Both the position numbers and the translations under genes were made by a program. From Bacillus fungorum (GTDB taxonomy: Bacteria > Bacillota > Bacilli > Bacillales > Bacillaceae_G), in assembly GCF_002746455.1 (NCBI RefSeq), contig NZ_NWUW01000015.1, positions 58,679 through 122,678 of the forward strand: 64,000 nt of DNA, read 5' to 3'. Each line of letters begins with the position of its first letter. Within the stretch, counting starts at the first letter, position 1. Below are positions 44,648 to 54,059 of the stretch, piece after piece. The notes below the pieces were generated by a model. The model was not told where the DNA came from. It did no database searches and saw nothing but the letters and a program-made list of their open reading frames with translations.

Positions 44648-44818
44648 ATTTTAATTATATGTTTAGTTAGTAAAAAGTTTCCTGTTATTGTACATATACA
44701 ACACACTACTTTTTATTTCCTTTATAATTTTTTTATTTTTTAATACGATGAATGAAATTTTAAGAATTCTCCTTTTCATCACCTTTGCACTTATATACCT
44801 CGTTGTATAGAAAATAAA

Positions 44819-44844
44819 AAGAGCCGCAACGATCTGCGACTCTT
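44819..44844 (-). terminator. Terminator of the DEAD-box helicase gene
   Basis: Ten-bp stem AAGAGCCGCA / TGCGACTCTT (one G-U pair). On the minus strand it is followed by TTTTTATTTT. Confidence 0.75.
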
Positions 44845-44859
44845 CTCAAAAATAACTAT

Positions 44860-46200
44860 TTAACGGCCACGTCTTTGCTGACCTTGTTTTGCACTACTTT
44901 TTTTATTACTTGGCTTATTAAATGATCGATTGTTATCATTTCTTGAATTGTTTCTTGGGCCACCTTTTGAACCGCTTCTTGAACCTTCACGGCTATCTCT
45001 TTCACGTTTCGGACCTGATTTCTTCGGAGCCGGCTTTGGTACTGGTTTTCCATTTTCATCTACACGTTTTATCTTCGGTTGTTCGATTATTTCTCTTTGT
45101 ATTGGTGCACCAAGCGTTTTTTCAATTTCTTCTAAATGTTTTTCATCTTTCGCTGCAACGAACGTAATTGCAAGACCTGATCCACCTGCACGTCCTGTTC
45201 GGCCAATGCGGTGAATATAACTTTCTACATCTTCAGGGATATCAAAGTTAAATACGTGCGTTACACCATCTACATCAAGTCCACGAGCTGCTACATCAGT
45301 CGCAATTAAGTACTGAATTTTAGCTTCGCGGAAACTCTTCATAACTCTTTCACGTTTCGCTTGAGGTATATCACCATGAAGTTCAGCACAATTATAACCT
45401 AGTCCTTTTAGATTATCATACAACTTACTTGCTCTAACCTTTGTACGACAGAAAATAACAGCTAAAAATGGCTGATCACGATCCATAACAAAACGAAGTG
45501 CATCTGGCTTTGCACGATCTGTCGTCTCAATGACACGCTGCTCAATTGTATTTACCGTTACTTCTTCACTTTGTATTTGAATCATTTTCGGCTCATCCAT
45601 ATAACGTTTCGCCAATTTTTTAATATCTTTTGGCATCGTTGCTGAGAATAACATCGTTTGTTTACTACCAGGTGTCTCATCTAAAATATCTTCAATATCA
45701 TATAAGAAACCGAAATAAAGCATTTGATCCGCTTCATCTAGTACAATCGTTGAAAGATTACTTAAATCAATTGTTTCACGTCGTATATGATCTAATAATC
45801 GTCCTGGTGTCGCAACAACAATATGTGTATTGCCTTTTAATTTCCTCAATTGCTGTGCTACATCTTGTCCGCCGTAAATCGCTAGTACATTAATATCTTC
45901 TCTTTGAACAAGCATTTTTTTTATTTCAGTCGTAATTTGCAGCGCTAGTTCCCTTGTTGGTGCGACAATTAAAGCCTGAACATCACTACACTCTGGATCA
46001 ATTTTTTCTAAAATCGGTAACACGAATGCTAATGTTTTACCCGTACCTGTTTTTGCCTGCCCAATAATATCTTTACCTGACAGTATCACAGGAATTGCCT
46101 TCTCCTGAATCGGAGTTGCTTCTGTAATTCCATTTTCACGTAATGTATGATTAAAAGTTTCACTAATTCCTAATTCTAAAAAGTTTTTCAAATAGACCAC
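44860..46200 (-). CDS. DEAD-box RNA helicase (Csh family)
   Basis: The 446-residue ATP-dependent RNA helicase shows the full motif set: Q-motif [20 protein letters not shown], Ia PTRELA, Ib [33 protein letters not shown] and [13 protein letters not shown] basic, Ser/Arg/Asn/Gly-rich C-terminal tail from about 380 should bind RNA. It is one of the several Csh helicases of B. cereus that aid ribosome assembly and growth in the cold. Which one cannot be fixed here, though CshC is likely. The GTG at 46200 has AAGGA six bases before it. Confidence 0.94.
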   Translation of the reverse strand: MVYLKNFLELGISETFNHTLRENGITEATPIQEKAIPVILSGKDIIGQAKTGTGKTLAFVLPILEKIDPECSDVQALIVAPTRELALQITTEIKKMLVQREDINVLAIYGGQDVAQQLRKLKGNTHIVVATPGRLLDHIRRETIDLSNLSTIVLDEADQMLYFGFLYDIEDILDETPGSKQTMLFSATMPKDIKKLAKRYMDEPKMIQIQSEEVTVNTIEQRVIETTDRAKPDALRFVMDRDQPFLAVIFCRTKVRASKLYDNLKGLGYNCAELHGDIPQAKRERVMKSFREAKIQYLIATDVAARGLDVDGVTHVFNFDIPEDVESYIHRIGRTGRAGGSGLAITFVAAKDEKHLEEIEKTLGAPIQREIIEQPKIKRVDENGKPVPKPAPKKSGPKRERDSREGSRSGSKGGPRNNSRNDNNRSFNKPSNKKSSAKQGQQRRGR

Positions 46201-46273
46201 TTCTTTTCCTTATTTTTCACATTAGCTTTCATTGTACCATTTGTTTCGCCAAATATGAAAAATAAAAAAATTC

Positions 46274-46543
46274 TTATCTTCTTTTTTTATATTCATCGTG
46301 TACTAGGCAGACAAATTCTTTTTGCTTTTTCTCGGAATTTATTAATGCTTCCATGTTAGTAGTAGACAAAATGAACTTTTTAATTTTTCTATTACTCCAA
46401 ATTAATCTTGTATACTTTGTATCTTCGTGTAGCCTTCGAAACCACTCAAATTCGCTTAATTTTGCGATATGGTGTTTCAATTTCATGTCATTTCGAGGAT
46501 AAAACATAATTATATCCATTATTAGATCAAATAATAAACTCAT
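46274..46543 (-). CDS. Small hypothetical protein (89 aa)
   Basis: The start at 46543 is supported by AGGAGGGGAG. Upstream in-frame codons lack a site. The protein begins MSLLFDLIMDIIMFYPRNDM and is otherwise basic, with EFEWFRRLHEDTKYTRLIW and KKFILSTTN. It has no clear membrane helix and no recognised domain. It is divergent from the secreted-protein gene at 46606, 62 bases away. Confidence 0.65.
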   Translation of the reverse strand: MSLLFDLIMDIIMFYPRNDMKLKHHIAKLSEFEWFRRLHEDTKYTRLIWSNRKIKKFILSTTNMEALINSEKKQKEFVCLVHDEYKKRR

Positions 46544-46605
46544 CTTCTCCCCTCCTATACATATATATTTCAATGTTAAGGAAACATAGTTACAAGGTGA
46601 TAAAA

Positions 46606-47415
46606 TTGACCAATACATTCATAAAGATATTTTGTATATTTTTCTTACTATATTTTCAATCGACCTCAATTATTATGGCGAAATCTCAAACAGATATAAT
46701 AAGTGAATTCAAACATGCTTTACTCAAAAATGATAAAAAATTAATGAGGTCATATGTAACAGAAGGGGTTGAAATACCTACTTTCCAAACAAATAAACAA
46801 ATTCATGAAGTTAAAATAGTACCATCTCCAAAAGAAGATACTACAATTCTTATTTCTTATTTCAAAGACACTGATGATGGATTTACTCTCGGTCACATTT
46901 TAGAAATAGTAACAAAAAATAATAAAATATCTCAAATTAATCAAATTTATGATGGAACGAATCCTCTTATGAAAGAAGCTACTATTGTAAAAGAATATGA
47001 AATAAAGTGTAAGGAACATATACTTACTCCTACAAAATTCCCGTTCGAAATTCACGAATTTCAAGGGTACATCTATAACGATTACTTAAACCTCCAATAC
47101 TACAATGAAGATATTAATGGGATTTTTAAAATCACTATTTCACCAGTTCAAAACAAATTAGGCTTCTATGTACTTAGGGGAGCTAAGTTCTACACCTTAA
47201 AAAATAATATAAAGGCATTATATAATCCTCATTTTGATTCAGCATATGAATTTATCTTTCAGCAGAATGGTTTTCAATATACAATTGCAATTGGTAACAA
47301 ACGCTATATAAAAGGAAAATATAACATAAAGGATTTAATTCAAATTGCAGAATCTATGAATTTAAAAAAACGATCTTTTCGATATGGGAAAGATCGTTTT
47401 TTTATTATTTTATAA
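46606..47415 (+). CDS. Secreted protein of unknown function (269 aa)
   Basis: I start this at the TTG at 46606, because AAGGTGAT precedes it by four bases. The ATG at 46573 has no site. The product then begins with a signal peptide (TNTFIKIFCIFFLLYFQSTS...MAKS). The mature part of about 240 residues shows an NTF2-like start (DIISEFKHALLKNDKKLMRSYV) and a beta-rich remainder. It has no recognised enzyme motif. Its last 17 codons run through a strong terminator-like hairpin and it overlaps the convergent MBL gene by six bases, so the present C-terminus may result from loss of an earlier stop. Confidence 0.7.
   Translation: MTNTFIKIFCIFFLLYFQSTSIIMAKSQTDIISEFKHALLKNDKKLMRSYVTEGVEIPTFQTNKQIHEVKIVPSPKEDTTILISYFKDTDDGFTLGHILEIVTKNNKISQINQIYDGTNPLMKEATIVKEYEIKCKEHILTPTKFPFEIHEFQGYIYNDYLNLQYYNEDINGIFKITISPVQNKLGFYVLRGAKFYTLKNNIKALYNPHFDSAYEFIFQQNGFQYTIAIGNKRYIKGKYNIKDLIQIAESMNLKKRSFRYGKDRFFIIL
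47364..47403 (+). terminator. Terminator-like hairpin inside the 3' end of the secreted-protein gene
   Basis: Perfect 15-bp stem AAAAAAACGATCTTT / AAAGATCGTTTTTTT with a 10-nt loop, T-run included, located before the stop codon. Confidence 0.65.
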
Positions 47416-48096
47416 AGTAAGCTTTCCTCCATGATAACAATAATAGCTTGCTGCTTTAAGGTTTTTAATTCTCTTTAAAGACTCTTCCGCTTTTTCTATA
47501 TCTAAGCAAAAATTCGGATTAGCTATTTCTAATTCACAATTATCTTGAACGGCCGCATCCCCTGTAATTACACAGTTTAAATTTGGAAAATATAATGAAA
47601 TATGCCCCGAAGTATGTCCTGGGGTCGCTACTATTTGACATTCATCATTCAAAATCATTTGACCATCATATACTTTTTCATCGACGGAAATATGTCTTAT
47701 ATTTTTTAATTGCTGTATAAACCACTCACCAAATTCTTTCTCTTCAATTGGCATATGTTCTAACATTTCTTTAGCTTGAACTAATCTCTCTGATTTTATA
47801 TCACCATTAATGTAGTGGGATTCAATTTCACTAGCAATAATATTAACATGAGGATATTTCACTTTGAAATCATATAAAGATCCTATATGATCGTCATCAT
47901 AATGAGTAATAATTATATTTTTTAAGTTTTTCATCTCATATCCATGTTTTAAAATTGCGTCTTCAATTAAAGTTAAAAAATTGATATAACCCGTATCTAC
48001 TAAAGTTAATTCATTGTTTATTATAATTAAGCTCGGATAAATATATTGTTTTGCCCCGTTAATTTCAAATTCAATTGGTAGTTCTATTATCTTCAT
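47410..48096 (-). CDS. Metallo-beta-lactamase-fold hydrolase
   Basis: A 228-residue MBL-fold protein with the metal-binding HxHxDH-type motif in the form THYDDDHIGS (Tyr in place of the first x-His pair), GHTSGHISLYFP for the third histidine, and TGDAAV for the bridging Asp. It resembles glyoxalase II-like and YqjP-type hydrolases and is not an antibiotic-degrading class B enzyme by layout. No signal peptide, so cytosolic. The substrate is unknown. Confidence 0.88.
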   Translation of the reverse strand: MKIIELPIEFEINGAKQYIYPSLIIINNELTLVDTGYINFLTLIEDAILKHGYEMKNLKNIIITHYDDDHIGSLYDFKVKYPHVNIIASEIESHYINGDIKSERLVQAKEMLEHMPIEEKEFGEWFIQQLKNIRHISVDEKVYDGQMILNDECQIVATPGHTSGHISLYFPNLNCVITGDAAVQDNCELEIANPNFCLDIEKAEESLKRIKNLKAASYYCYHGGKLTL

Positions 48097-48340
48097 TTTT
48101 CTTCCCCCATACCCATTATTTAATGATTAATAATTAATAAATCATCCACATACATTTTACTGTACATACTTATGTAACAAAACACTGTGAGTCGTTACAT
48201 AACCAACATTCTATTATTTTGAACAGGTAATTCCCTATTTTTATGGAATATACAATAAGAAAAATAATAAAATTGATTATTTCCCTACTTCTTTGTCTAT
48301 CCTTTTAAAAAATCTATGTTTTTGTAAAAGGAGTGTTTAT

Positions 48341-48670
48341 ATGGAGAAACAGACACTTTGGAAAAAATTCAAAAAAAGCTCAACAAACCTTGGGAAATCT
48401 AGCGTATATGAAAGTATTATTTTATACTACACAATGAGAAAAAAAGGGTTACCTACTAAAGCGAAATTCATAATATTAGCCGCTTTATCTTATTACGTAT
48501 TAACAATCGATTTCATTCCAGACATAGCTGCTATTATTGGGATCGGCTTATTAGATGATGTTTTAGCAATCGCTATAGCGCATAAATTTGTAATGCGCCA
48601 TGCAGATGCTGAAATTCGAGAAAAGAGTAAAATAAAAATGGAATCATTATTTACTCCCGCACAAACATAA
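48341..48670 (+). CDS. YkvA/DUF1232 membrane protein
   Basis: The start at 48341 (109 aa) follows AAAGGAG at good distance. The DUF1232 core is clear: KAKFIILAALSYYVLTIDFI then PDIAAIIGIGLLDDVLAIAI, two membrane helices around the conserved DFIPD motif. The family has no assigned function. A convergent terminator with the threonine-dehydratase remnant follows. Confidence 0.85.
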   Translation: MEKQTLWKKFKKSSTNLGKSSVYESIILYYTMRKKGLPTKAKFIILAALSYYVLTIDFIPDIAAIIGIGLLDDVLAIAIAHKFVMRHADAEIREKSKIKMESLFTPAQT

Positions 48671-48713
48671 TGAAAAAGGAGCTAATATAATTTCACTTAG
48701 CTCCTCTTTCATT
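48669..48713. terminator. Convergent terminator
   Basis: Sixteen-bp stem (one mismatch) AATGAAAAAGGAGCTA / TAGCTCCTCTTTCATT, between the YkvA-like gene and the dehydratase remnant. Confidence 0.75.
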
Positions 48714-48736
48714 ACACAATGTTTAAATGTACTATT

Positions 48737-49206
48737 TCATTTCACTTCATTCGCCACAAAAAATTGCTCACAAACACTCGAAATGCGCTGTAAGTCTACG
48801 TTTCCACCAGATATAACTGCTACTACTTTTTTCTCTTTAATATATGTATCCACTTTCCCTGCAAGTAGAGCAGCAGTAGCTAATGCACCTGCACCTTCTA
48901 CAACAGCTTTCCCACGCTGTAATAAGTCTTTCATCGCTACTTCCAGCTCTTTTTCTGATACTGTTACAATATCATCTACTAATTCTTTTACAATTTCAAA
49001 TGTTAGTTCCCCTGGTATTTTAACTGCGCAACCATCTGCAATAGTAGGTGCCTCATAATGTTCTACAATTGTACCCTTGTCATAAGATGCCTTCATCCCA
49101 TGAACATTGTCTGCTTGTACACCAATTATATTGATCGATGGATTAAAAGATTTTAATGCAACAGCAATACCAGAAATAATTCCGCCTCCGCCAATAGGTA
49201 CAATCT
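48737..49206 (-). pseudogene. Threonine dehydratase (TdcB/IlvA type), C-terminal half
   Basis: The frame opens at 49206 with [18 protein letters not shown], the PLP-phosphate-binding glycine loop. It runs to the family C-terminus with [16 protein letters not shown]. The first half, including the PLP lysine, is missing, and a stop codon directly precedes the family-like part. The first ATG is at 49096. A complete enzyme has about 320 residues. Here about 155 remain, so it is a deletion pseudogene without expected activity. Confidence 0.85.
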
Positions 49207-49289
49207 AACACCTCTTCCAATGTTCTATTCCTAAGTTTTCGTAAGTCGCAGCTCCTTTATACGAAACCATCTATGTTAAGAAAAAGTCT

Positions 49290-50873
49290 TTATATATGAA
49301 CCCCACTCTGTAATACGCACATTTGCAAACAATTTAACATCCTCTTCATATCACGTTCTTTGTAATGATTTAAGCATGCAATTTGGATCCAGTTATTCTT
49401 TTGTAAATACGCTGATTCATAATGGACGATATACCCTTGTAACGCTAACGTATCGCCTACTGTTTTAGAAGACTGATCTTCATCTAATTGAATGGTAAGT
49501 ATAATTGGCGCGGCATTTTCTTTAGGTGTAACAAGATTTAAACCTATAGTAGTAATAGCTTGTTCAATATATGCATAGGTCTCTTTTATTTTTTCAAATG
49601 CCATTTCATCTTCAAAACTATTTAATGCTTCTTGCAGTGCATAAATTAAATTCCATGAATGAGAATATGGAATACTTTCATTTTCTTCGTACATGCCAAT
49701 GTCCATATAGGCTGGTAATGTCTCGTTTACTTTCACATTGTGATTATGGAAAACGAAAGATACTCCAGTAAACGATTTAATTGCCTTTCCACTAACACCG
49801 CTTGCAAAATATACATCCTTTAAATCTATCGGTATTGCTCCAATCGAACTAATACAATCTACACATAGTTTCATTTGATGCTTGTTACTTAGAGCATTTA
49901 GTTCGTCTAAATCATTTAACATTCCAGTTGATGTTTCATGATGAACAAACCAAAACCATTCATACTTTCCAGTTTCCATTGTTTTTTCTAATTCTGTATA
50001 AATAAACGGTTTTCCCATTTCTGTTTCATACGTATCAAAACATAACTGTGCGCGTTTTGCCTGCCCAACTAATCTATTACCAAATTCCCCATTTGTTAAT
50101 ACTAAACCTTTCCCTTTTAAAGAACGTAACTGTAAAGCAATGGCATCATTTGCTAACGTCCCTGTTCCTAACATTATTTGCACACGTTTCGCTTTTGTCA
50201 TTTGAAGTAATCGTTTCTTTACATTATCCATCGTCACTTGAAACGACTTAGAACGATGCGAAATAGGCTTAGTAGAAAATGCCTTTCGAACATTCTCTTC
50301 AATATCTACTGGACCAGGTAAAAACGTATATTCTTTCGTCATAATCCGCCCGACACTCGACGCTTCAAACATAGCAGGGGTAACATACATAGGCTGGAAG
50401 TCTGCTTCTTCTGTACCAACTAACCTATGGAAAGGTTTAAATCCCATTTGCTCATATAAAGGTAGTTCACGTGTTGTCGCAGAAATGAGAGCCAATTCAT
50501 ATCCATTTAGAAGCAAATAACGATGTAAAAAGCGAATTAAACCTAACAATGCTCTTCCATTTCGATATTCACGTTCTACTGAAAGTAAACGAATTTCATA
50601 TACATTTTCTCCATGTTCTTGCAAATAAAAATCTAGATTTGAAATTTTATAATCTAACGAGAATGGTCGTTTTCCTCGCAACGCAACCATACCTACTAAC
50701 TTATCGTCATCTAAACAAATTAAATATGTATTCTCTTTATGAAAACGATCAATACGAGCACGTTCTTTCGTTTCTTCATGTTGCGGAATTTCTTCTACAA
50801 ATGTTTTATAATTCAATTTATGTATACTTTCAAATTCCCAATCTTGATCAGCAACCTTATAAATTAACCCCAT
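49290..50873 (-). CDS. GNAT-like domain fused to class V aminotransferase
   Basis: The 527-residue product has two parts. Residues 1-170 form an acyl-CoA N-acyltransferase-like domain (VYEIRLLSVEREYRNGRALLG as motif A, ELPLYEQMGFKPFHR as motif B). Residues from about 180 form a fold-type I class V aminotransferase like PhnW or alanine-glyoxylate aminotransferase: FLPGPVDIEENV, MLGTGTLANDAIA, CVDCISSIGA, with the PLP lysine in ASGVSGKAIKSFTG. AAAGGAGAT precedes the ATG. The fusion suggests that the amino compound formed is acylated or that acyl-CoA feeds the reaction. The substrate is unknown. Confidence 0.88.
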   Translation of the reverse strand: MGLIYKVADQDWEFESIHKLNYKTFVEEIPQHEETKERARIDRFHKENTYLICLDDDKLVGMVALRGKRPFSLDYKISNLDFYLQEHGENVYEIRLLSVEREYRNGRALLGLIRFLHRYLLLNGYELALISATTRELPLYEQMGFKPFHRLVGTEEADFQPMYVTPAMFEASSVGRIMTKEYTFLPGPVDIEENVRKAFSTKPISHRSKSFQVTMDNVKKRLLQMTKAKRVQIMLGTGTLANDAIALQLRSLKGKGLVLTNGEFGNRLVGQAKRAQLCFDTYETEMGKPFIYTELEKTMETGKYEWFWFVHHETSTGMLNDLDELNALSNKHQMKLCVDCISSIGAIPIDLKDVYFASGVSGKAIKSFTGVSFVFHNHNVKVNETLPAYMDIGMYEENESIPYSHSWNLIYALQEALNSFEDEMAFEKIKETYAYIEQAITTIGLNLVTPKENAAPIILTIQLDEDQSSKTVGDTLALQGYIVHYESAYLQKNNWIQIACLNHYKERDMKRMLNCLQMCVLQSGVHI

Positions 50874-50905
50874 GTTCTATCTCCTTTATGCATTTAATAA
50901 AAATT

Positions 50906-50930
50906 ATAAGTGGAGATTAACTCCACTTAT
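50906..50930 (-). terminator. Terminator of plsY
   Basis: Perfect 10-bp stem ATAAGTGGAG / CTCCACTTAT with a 5-nt loop, 12 bases after the stop. Followed by TTTTTATT on the minus strand. Confidence 0.8.
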
Positions 50931-50942
50931 TAAAAGTTCATT

Positions 50943-51503
50943 TCATTCTTGATTTACATATAAAATAAGTACAATTATAAGAGCACTGAAAATAGTCGTA
51001 ACAATAGAGTAAGAATACAAAATTATGCAAATTGGTAAACAAGCGATTGTAATTAACCCTGGCTTAGTAAATCCTTTAAAGATTAAATAAAATATAATGA
51101 AAACAGTAACAAGAGTAAGCGCTATTAAATAATCAAATGCGATTAATCCTCCAATAAATGTTGAAATGCCTTTTCCGCCCTTGCCTTTAAATACAATTGG
51201 GTAAATATGTCCAAGTAAAACAGCTAGTAAAGCTAACATTACAAAAGTAGAATCTTCAAAAAGGTATTTTGCAATAGAAACTACGATTGCCCCTTTAATT
51301 GCATCACCTAAAAATGTAGCGACGAAATACCCTTTTCCATATACGCGCCCCATATTTCTTGCACCAGGATTACCGCTTCCTTCATCCCGAATATCAACGT
51401 TATGTCTCCATTTCGTTACTATATAAGCGGTCAATATGTTTCCAAATAAATAAGAAGCGACCAAATACAAAAATTGCATACTATTAATCATGTAATCATT
51501 CAC
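50943..51503 (-). CDS. plsY: Acyl-phosphate:glycerol-3-phosphate acyltransferase
   Basis: This 186-residue integral membrane enzyme makes lysophosphatidate from acyl-phosphate. PlsY motifs are visible: DEGSGNPGARNMGRVYGKGY (motif 1), PIVFKGKGGKGISTFIGG (motif 2, GKGG) and a third helix-loop region. About five membrane helices. Bacillus cereus strains carry more than one plsY, and this copy stands alone, so it may be accessory. The extra negative residues near DIRDEGSGN are normal for the family. Confidence 0.92.
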   Translation of the reverse strand: MNDYMINSMQFLYLVASYLFGNILTAYIVTKWRHNVDIRDEGSGNPGARNMGRVYGKGYFVATFLGDAIKGAIVVSIAKYLFEDSTFVMLALLAVLLGHIYPIVFKGKGGKGISTFIGGLIAFDYLIALTLVTVFIIFYLIFKGFTKPGLITIACLPICIILYSYSIVTTIFSALIIVLILYVNQE

Positions 51504-51623
51504 TTTCTACGTAGGAGTACTTATACAATATTCAAGAACTATGTATATTGTACTTTTCTATCCACATCCCTTTATACATTTTAACATCATATATTTACAA
51601 ATCATACAAAAATTCTCATACAA

Positions 51624-52523
51624 CTATTTTTTAAAATATATATTTTTCATTAAATAATATGTTCCTTTCACTGCTGGTTCTGATTGTGATACAAATGTAA
51701 CTTCTCCTATACTCTTCTCACAGCATTTCTTAAATTCAGCATATATTTCAGGAACAAAACGCAATATGCTGCCACTTACTGCAATTGAAGCTGATAAATC
51801 AAACTGCATCTTGTTATAAACATCTACCGTAATTCTTGCTAATTCCTTTCCAGCTTGCATCATAATTTCATGTGCAGCATCATTCCCATTTCTAGCTTCC
51901 CGAATAACTAATGGTGTGATTGCTGCAACTTTATCTTTTGAAGAGCTATATACTAGCCTTTTTAAATGAGACGATGTCAAAAGTTGAAACTCGTCTTGAA
52001 TTTTTAAGCTTAATGGACAAAATCTAACTCCTTGATCAAATTGATTTACCATTCTCTTTAAAGCTTGTAATGCAATCCAATATCCGCTTCCTTCATCTCC
52101 TAAAATATGTCCCCATCCGCCGCTATACTCGTATACTTCTCCTTTTCTCCCTAGACAAATCGCGCCTGTGCCACCAATTGTTAAAATTCCGTCCTTCCCT
52201 TCTAAAGCGGCTGCATGTGCTATCATTGCGTCATTAAAAACTTCAATTTGTATTCCATACTTCTTTTTTAGACGTACTGTTAATTCATTTGTATTTGCTC
52301 CACTTACACCCGCTAATCCTAAACAAATACAAACACAACGCCCGTTTAATAAACCTTTTTGGCATTGATCAATCGCTTCCATAATATGCACAAGAGCTTC
52401 TTCAAAATCTATTAATATGTTTCCAAATCCACTAGTAGCCCTTACAAGTTCGTTTCCGTCTTTATCAAATGCAGTTGCTTCTGTCTTCGTTCCCCCGCCA
52501 TCTACTCCAATCATATACTTCAT
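51624..52523 (-). CDS. N-acetylglucosamine/N-acetylmuramate kinase-like (BadF/BadG family)
   Basis: A 299-residue actin-fold sugar kinase with the phosphate-1 motif GVDGGGTKTEATAF, connect and phosphate-2 region GGTGAICLGRKG, and GWGHILGDEGSGYWIA, typical of GlcNAc kinases and clostridial MurK. It is the last gene of the PTS-anmK operon, 20 bases after anmK. Context suggests phosphorylation of GlcNAc or MurNAc from wall or chitin fragments. The exact sugar is inferred from neighbours only. Confidence 0.85.
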   Translation of the reverse strand: MKYMIGVDGGGTKTEATAFDKDGNELVRATSGFGNILIDFEEALVHIMEAIDQCQKGLLNGRCVCICLGLAGVSGANTNELTVRLKKKYGIQIEVFNDAMIAHAAALEGKDGILTIGGTGAICLGRKGEVYEYSGGWGHILGDEGSGYWIALQALKRMVNQFDQGVRFCPLSLKIQDEFQLLTSSHLKRLVYSSSKDKVAAITPLVIREARNGNDAAHEIMMQAGKELARITVDVYNKMQFDLSASIAVSGSILRFVPEIYAEFKKCCEKSIGEVTFVSQSEPAVKGTYYLMKNIYFKK

Positions 52524-52543
52524 ATATGTTCACCTCATTTTCT

Positions 52544-53692
52544 TTATACCAGAGGGAATGTTATATTCCCTAAAAGTACAGCTTGCTTTGCACCAGTTGC
52601 GCTTGGCACATTACTCGGATTACGATGATGTGTTTCGTTTGCTAAAATTGCAAAGGCGATTGCTTCTTTCGCCTCTGAAGAGTAGCCTATATCTTCTTGA
52701 ATGAATATTGTACATTCTTCATCCTTCAATCCATACCGTATCATTTCAACAAGTGTGCTATTATAGCTTCCGCCACCGCCTACAATTACCTCATCGATTT
52801 CATAATACGGCAGAATAAACTCCTTATAATGATGTACAATTGAACTTGCTGTAAACATCGTGACAGTCGTCAATATATTTTCTTTTCTATGCTTTTCATA
52901 CCGCTTCAATAACTCACTTACAAATTCTTCTCCAAACTGTTCTCTACCAGTTGATTTCGGTGGATTCATTTTCAAAAATGGATGGTTCATACAATATGTC
53001 AAAATTTCATCTACAACTCCACCCTGTTTTGCAATTTCACCATTTTGATCATATGGCAACTGAAATAACCTTTGACATACTTCATCAATTATCATATTCC
53101 CCGGACCAGTATCAAAAGCTATAACGTTCTGATCACTTTGTTGACTTGGTATTACTGTAACATTACCAATCCCACCAATATTTTGTAGTAGTCTATTTTT
53201 ACTTGGATCACGGTACAAAATGACTTCTGAATATGGTACAAGTGGTGCACCTTGTCCTCCTGCTGCCATGTCCATCGTTCGGAAATTTGAGATAACCGTC
53301 GTGTTCGTTTCATATGCTATTACTGCAGGTTCCCCAATTTGCAATGTGGAAGATATCATATTACCTTCTGGCTTTGGCTGATGGTAAATCGTTTGACCGT
53401 GAGAACCTATCAAATCTAATTGTTCCAAAGAAAAATTGGCCTCTTTACAAACTTCCTTTACAGCGTTGGCGAAACATAAACCTAACTTAAAATTCAAACT
53501 ACATATGAGTTGGACATTTGAATTTTCTATTGATAATGCTTGTTGTATTTCACTTTTTATATCATTACGAAATGGAACTGTAGTAAAATGGGTGAGTTCA
53601 ACCTTAGAATCTACACCACTCCCTTCTATACGAACGAGCGCTACATCTATTCCATCTAATGACGTACCGGACATTATCCCTGCAATATACAT
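52544..53692 (-). CDS. anmK: Anhydro-N-acetylmuramic acid kinase
   Basis: AnmK cleaves the 1,6-anhydro ring of anhMurNAc and phosphorylates it to MurNAc-6-phosphate in wall recycling. The 382-residue length is that of the family. It begins [20 protein letters not shown] with the ATP-binding loop, and shows [12 protein letters not shown] and [12 protein letters not shown] choose the ATG at 53692, which gives the family N-terminus. An ATG at 53701 is closer to GGGAGG. It sits in an operon with PTS and sugar-kinase genes. Confidence 0.95.
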   Translation of the reverse strand: MYIAGIMSGTSLDGIDVALVRIEGSGVDSKVELTHFTTVPFRNDIKSEIQQALSIENSNVQLICSLNFKLGLCFANAVKEVCKEANFSLEQLDLIGSHGQTIYHQPKPEGNMISSTLQIGEPAVIAYETNTTVISNFRTMDMAAGGQGAPLVPYSEVILYRDPSKNRLLQNIGGIGNVTVIPSQQSDQNVIAFDTGPGNMIIDEVCQRLFQLPYDQNGEIAKQGGVVDEILTYCMNHPFLKMNPPKSTGREQFGEEFVSELLKRYEKHRKENILTTVTMFTASSIVHHYKEFILPYYEIDEVIVGGGGSYNSTLVEMIRYGLKDEECTIFIQEDIGYSSEAKEAIAFAILANETHHRNPSNVPSATGAKQAVLLGNITFPLV

Positions 53693-53714
53693 GACATGCA
53701 TGACCTCCCATTTA

Positions 53715-53981
53715 CTAGAAAACAATCATGTAAGTTACAAACGTACAACCGATCGAAAAGAATATAAATCTATAAAACAACTGAACTTTTGATGCAAACG
53801 ATCCATCAATGAAAGAAACAACTACTGTAAGCAAAATGCTTGCCGCAATGCTTGTAACGAGCCATATACTATGCATTTGTGATAGATGTAGCATTCTTAA
53901 TAAAGGGACAAAAAGTAAATTTGCACATATCACTCCAAATAATAATAAAAATACACCTTTATAACTAAATTTTATATTCAT
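53715..53981 (-). CDS. Small membrane protein in the amino-sugar operon (88 aa)
   Basis: An 88-residue protein with about three predicted membrane helices (8-28, 38-58 and 68-86) and no recognised family motif. It lies 22 bases upstream of anmK and downstream of the PTS EIIC gene, behind a short hairpin. It could be an accessory of sugar uptake, but nothing in the sequence proves it. Confidence 0.7.
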   Translation of the reverse strand: MNIKFSYKGVFLLLFGVICANLLFVPLLRMLHLSQMHSIWLVTSIAASILLTVVVSFIDGSFASKVQLFYRFIFFSIGCTFVTYMIVF

Positions 53982-54015
53982 CCCATTTCATCCTCTCTGG
54001 AATTCATGTGAAAGA

Positions 54016-54040
54016 AGTGATAGGCAAAATACCTATCACT
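54016..54040 (-). terminator. Intraoperon hairpin after EIIC
   Basis: Perfect 9-bp stem AGTGATAGG / CCTATCACT with a 7-nt loop between the EIIC gene and the small membrane gene. With only a short T-rich tail it may be a partial terminator or mRNA-processing boundary. Confidence 0.5.
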
Positions 54041-54059
54041 CATAAATACAGTATGAAAC

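Noticed and set aside
47410..48096. Metallo-beta-lactamase-fold protein as an antibiotic resistance enzyme
   Set aside because: No signal peptide, and motifs fit general MBL hydrolases more than class B beta-lactamases; no link to the SigP sites.
49207..49270. Short frame MVSYKGAATYENLGIEHWKR upstream of the dehydratase remnant
   Set aside because: Only 21 codons without a good ribosome-binding site and no resemblance to the missing half of threonine dehydratase.
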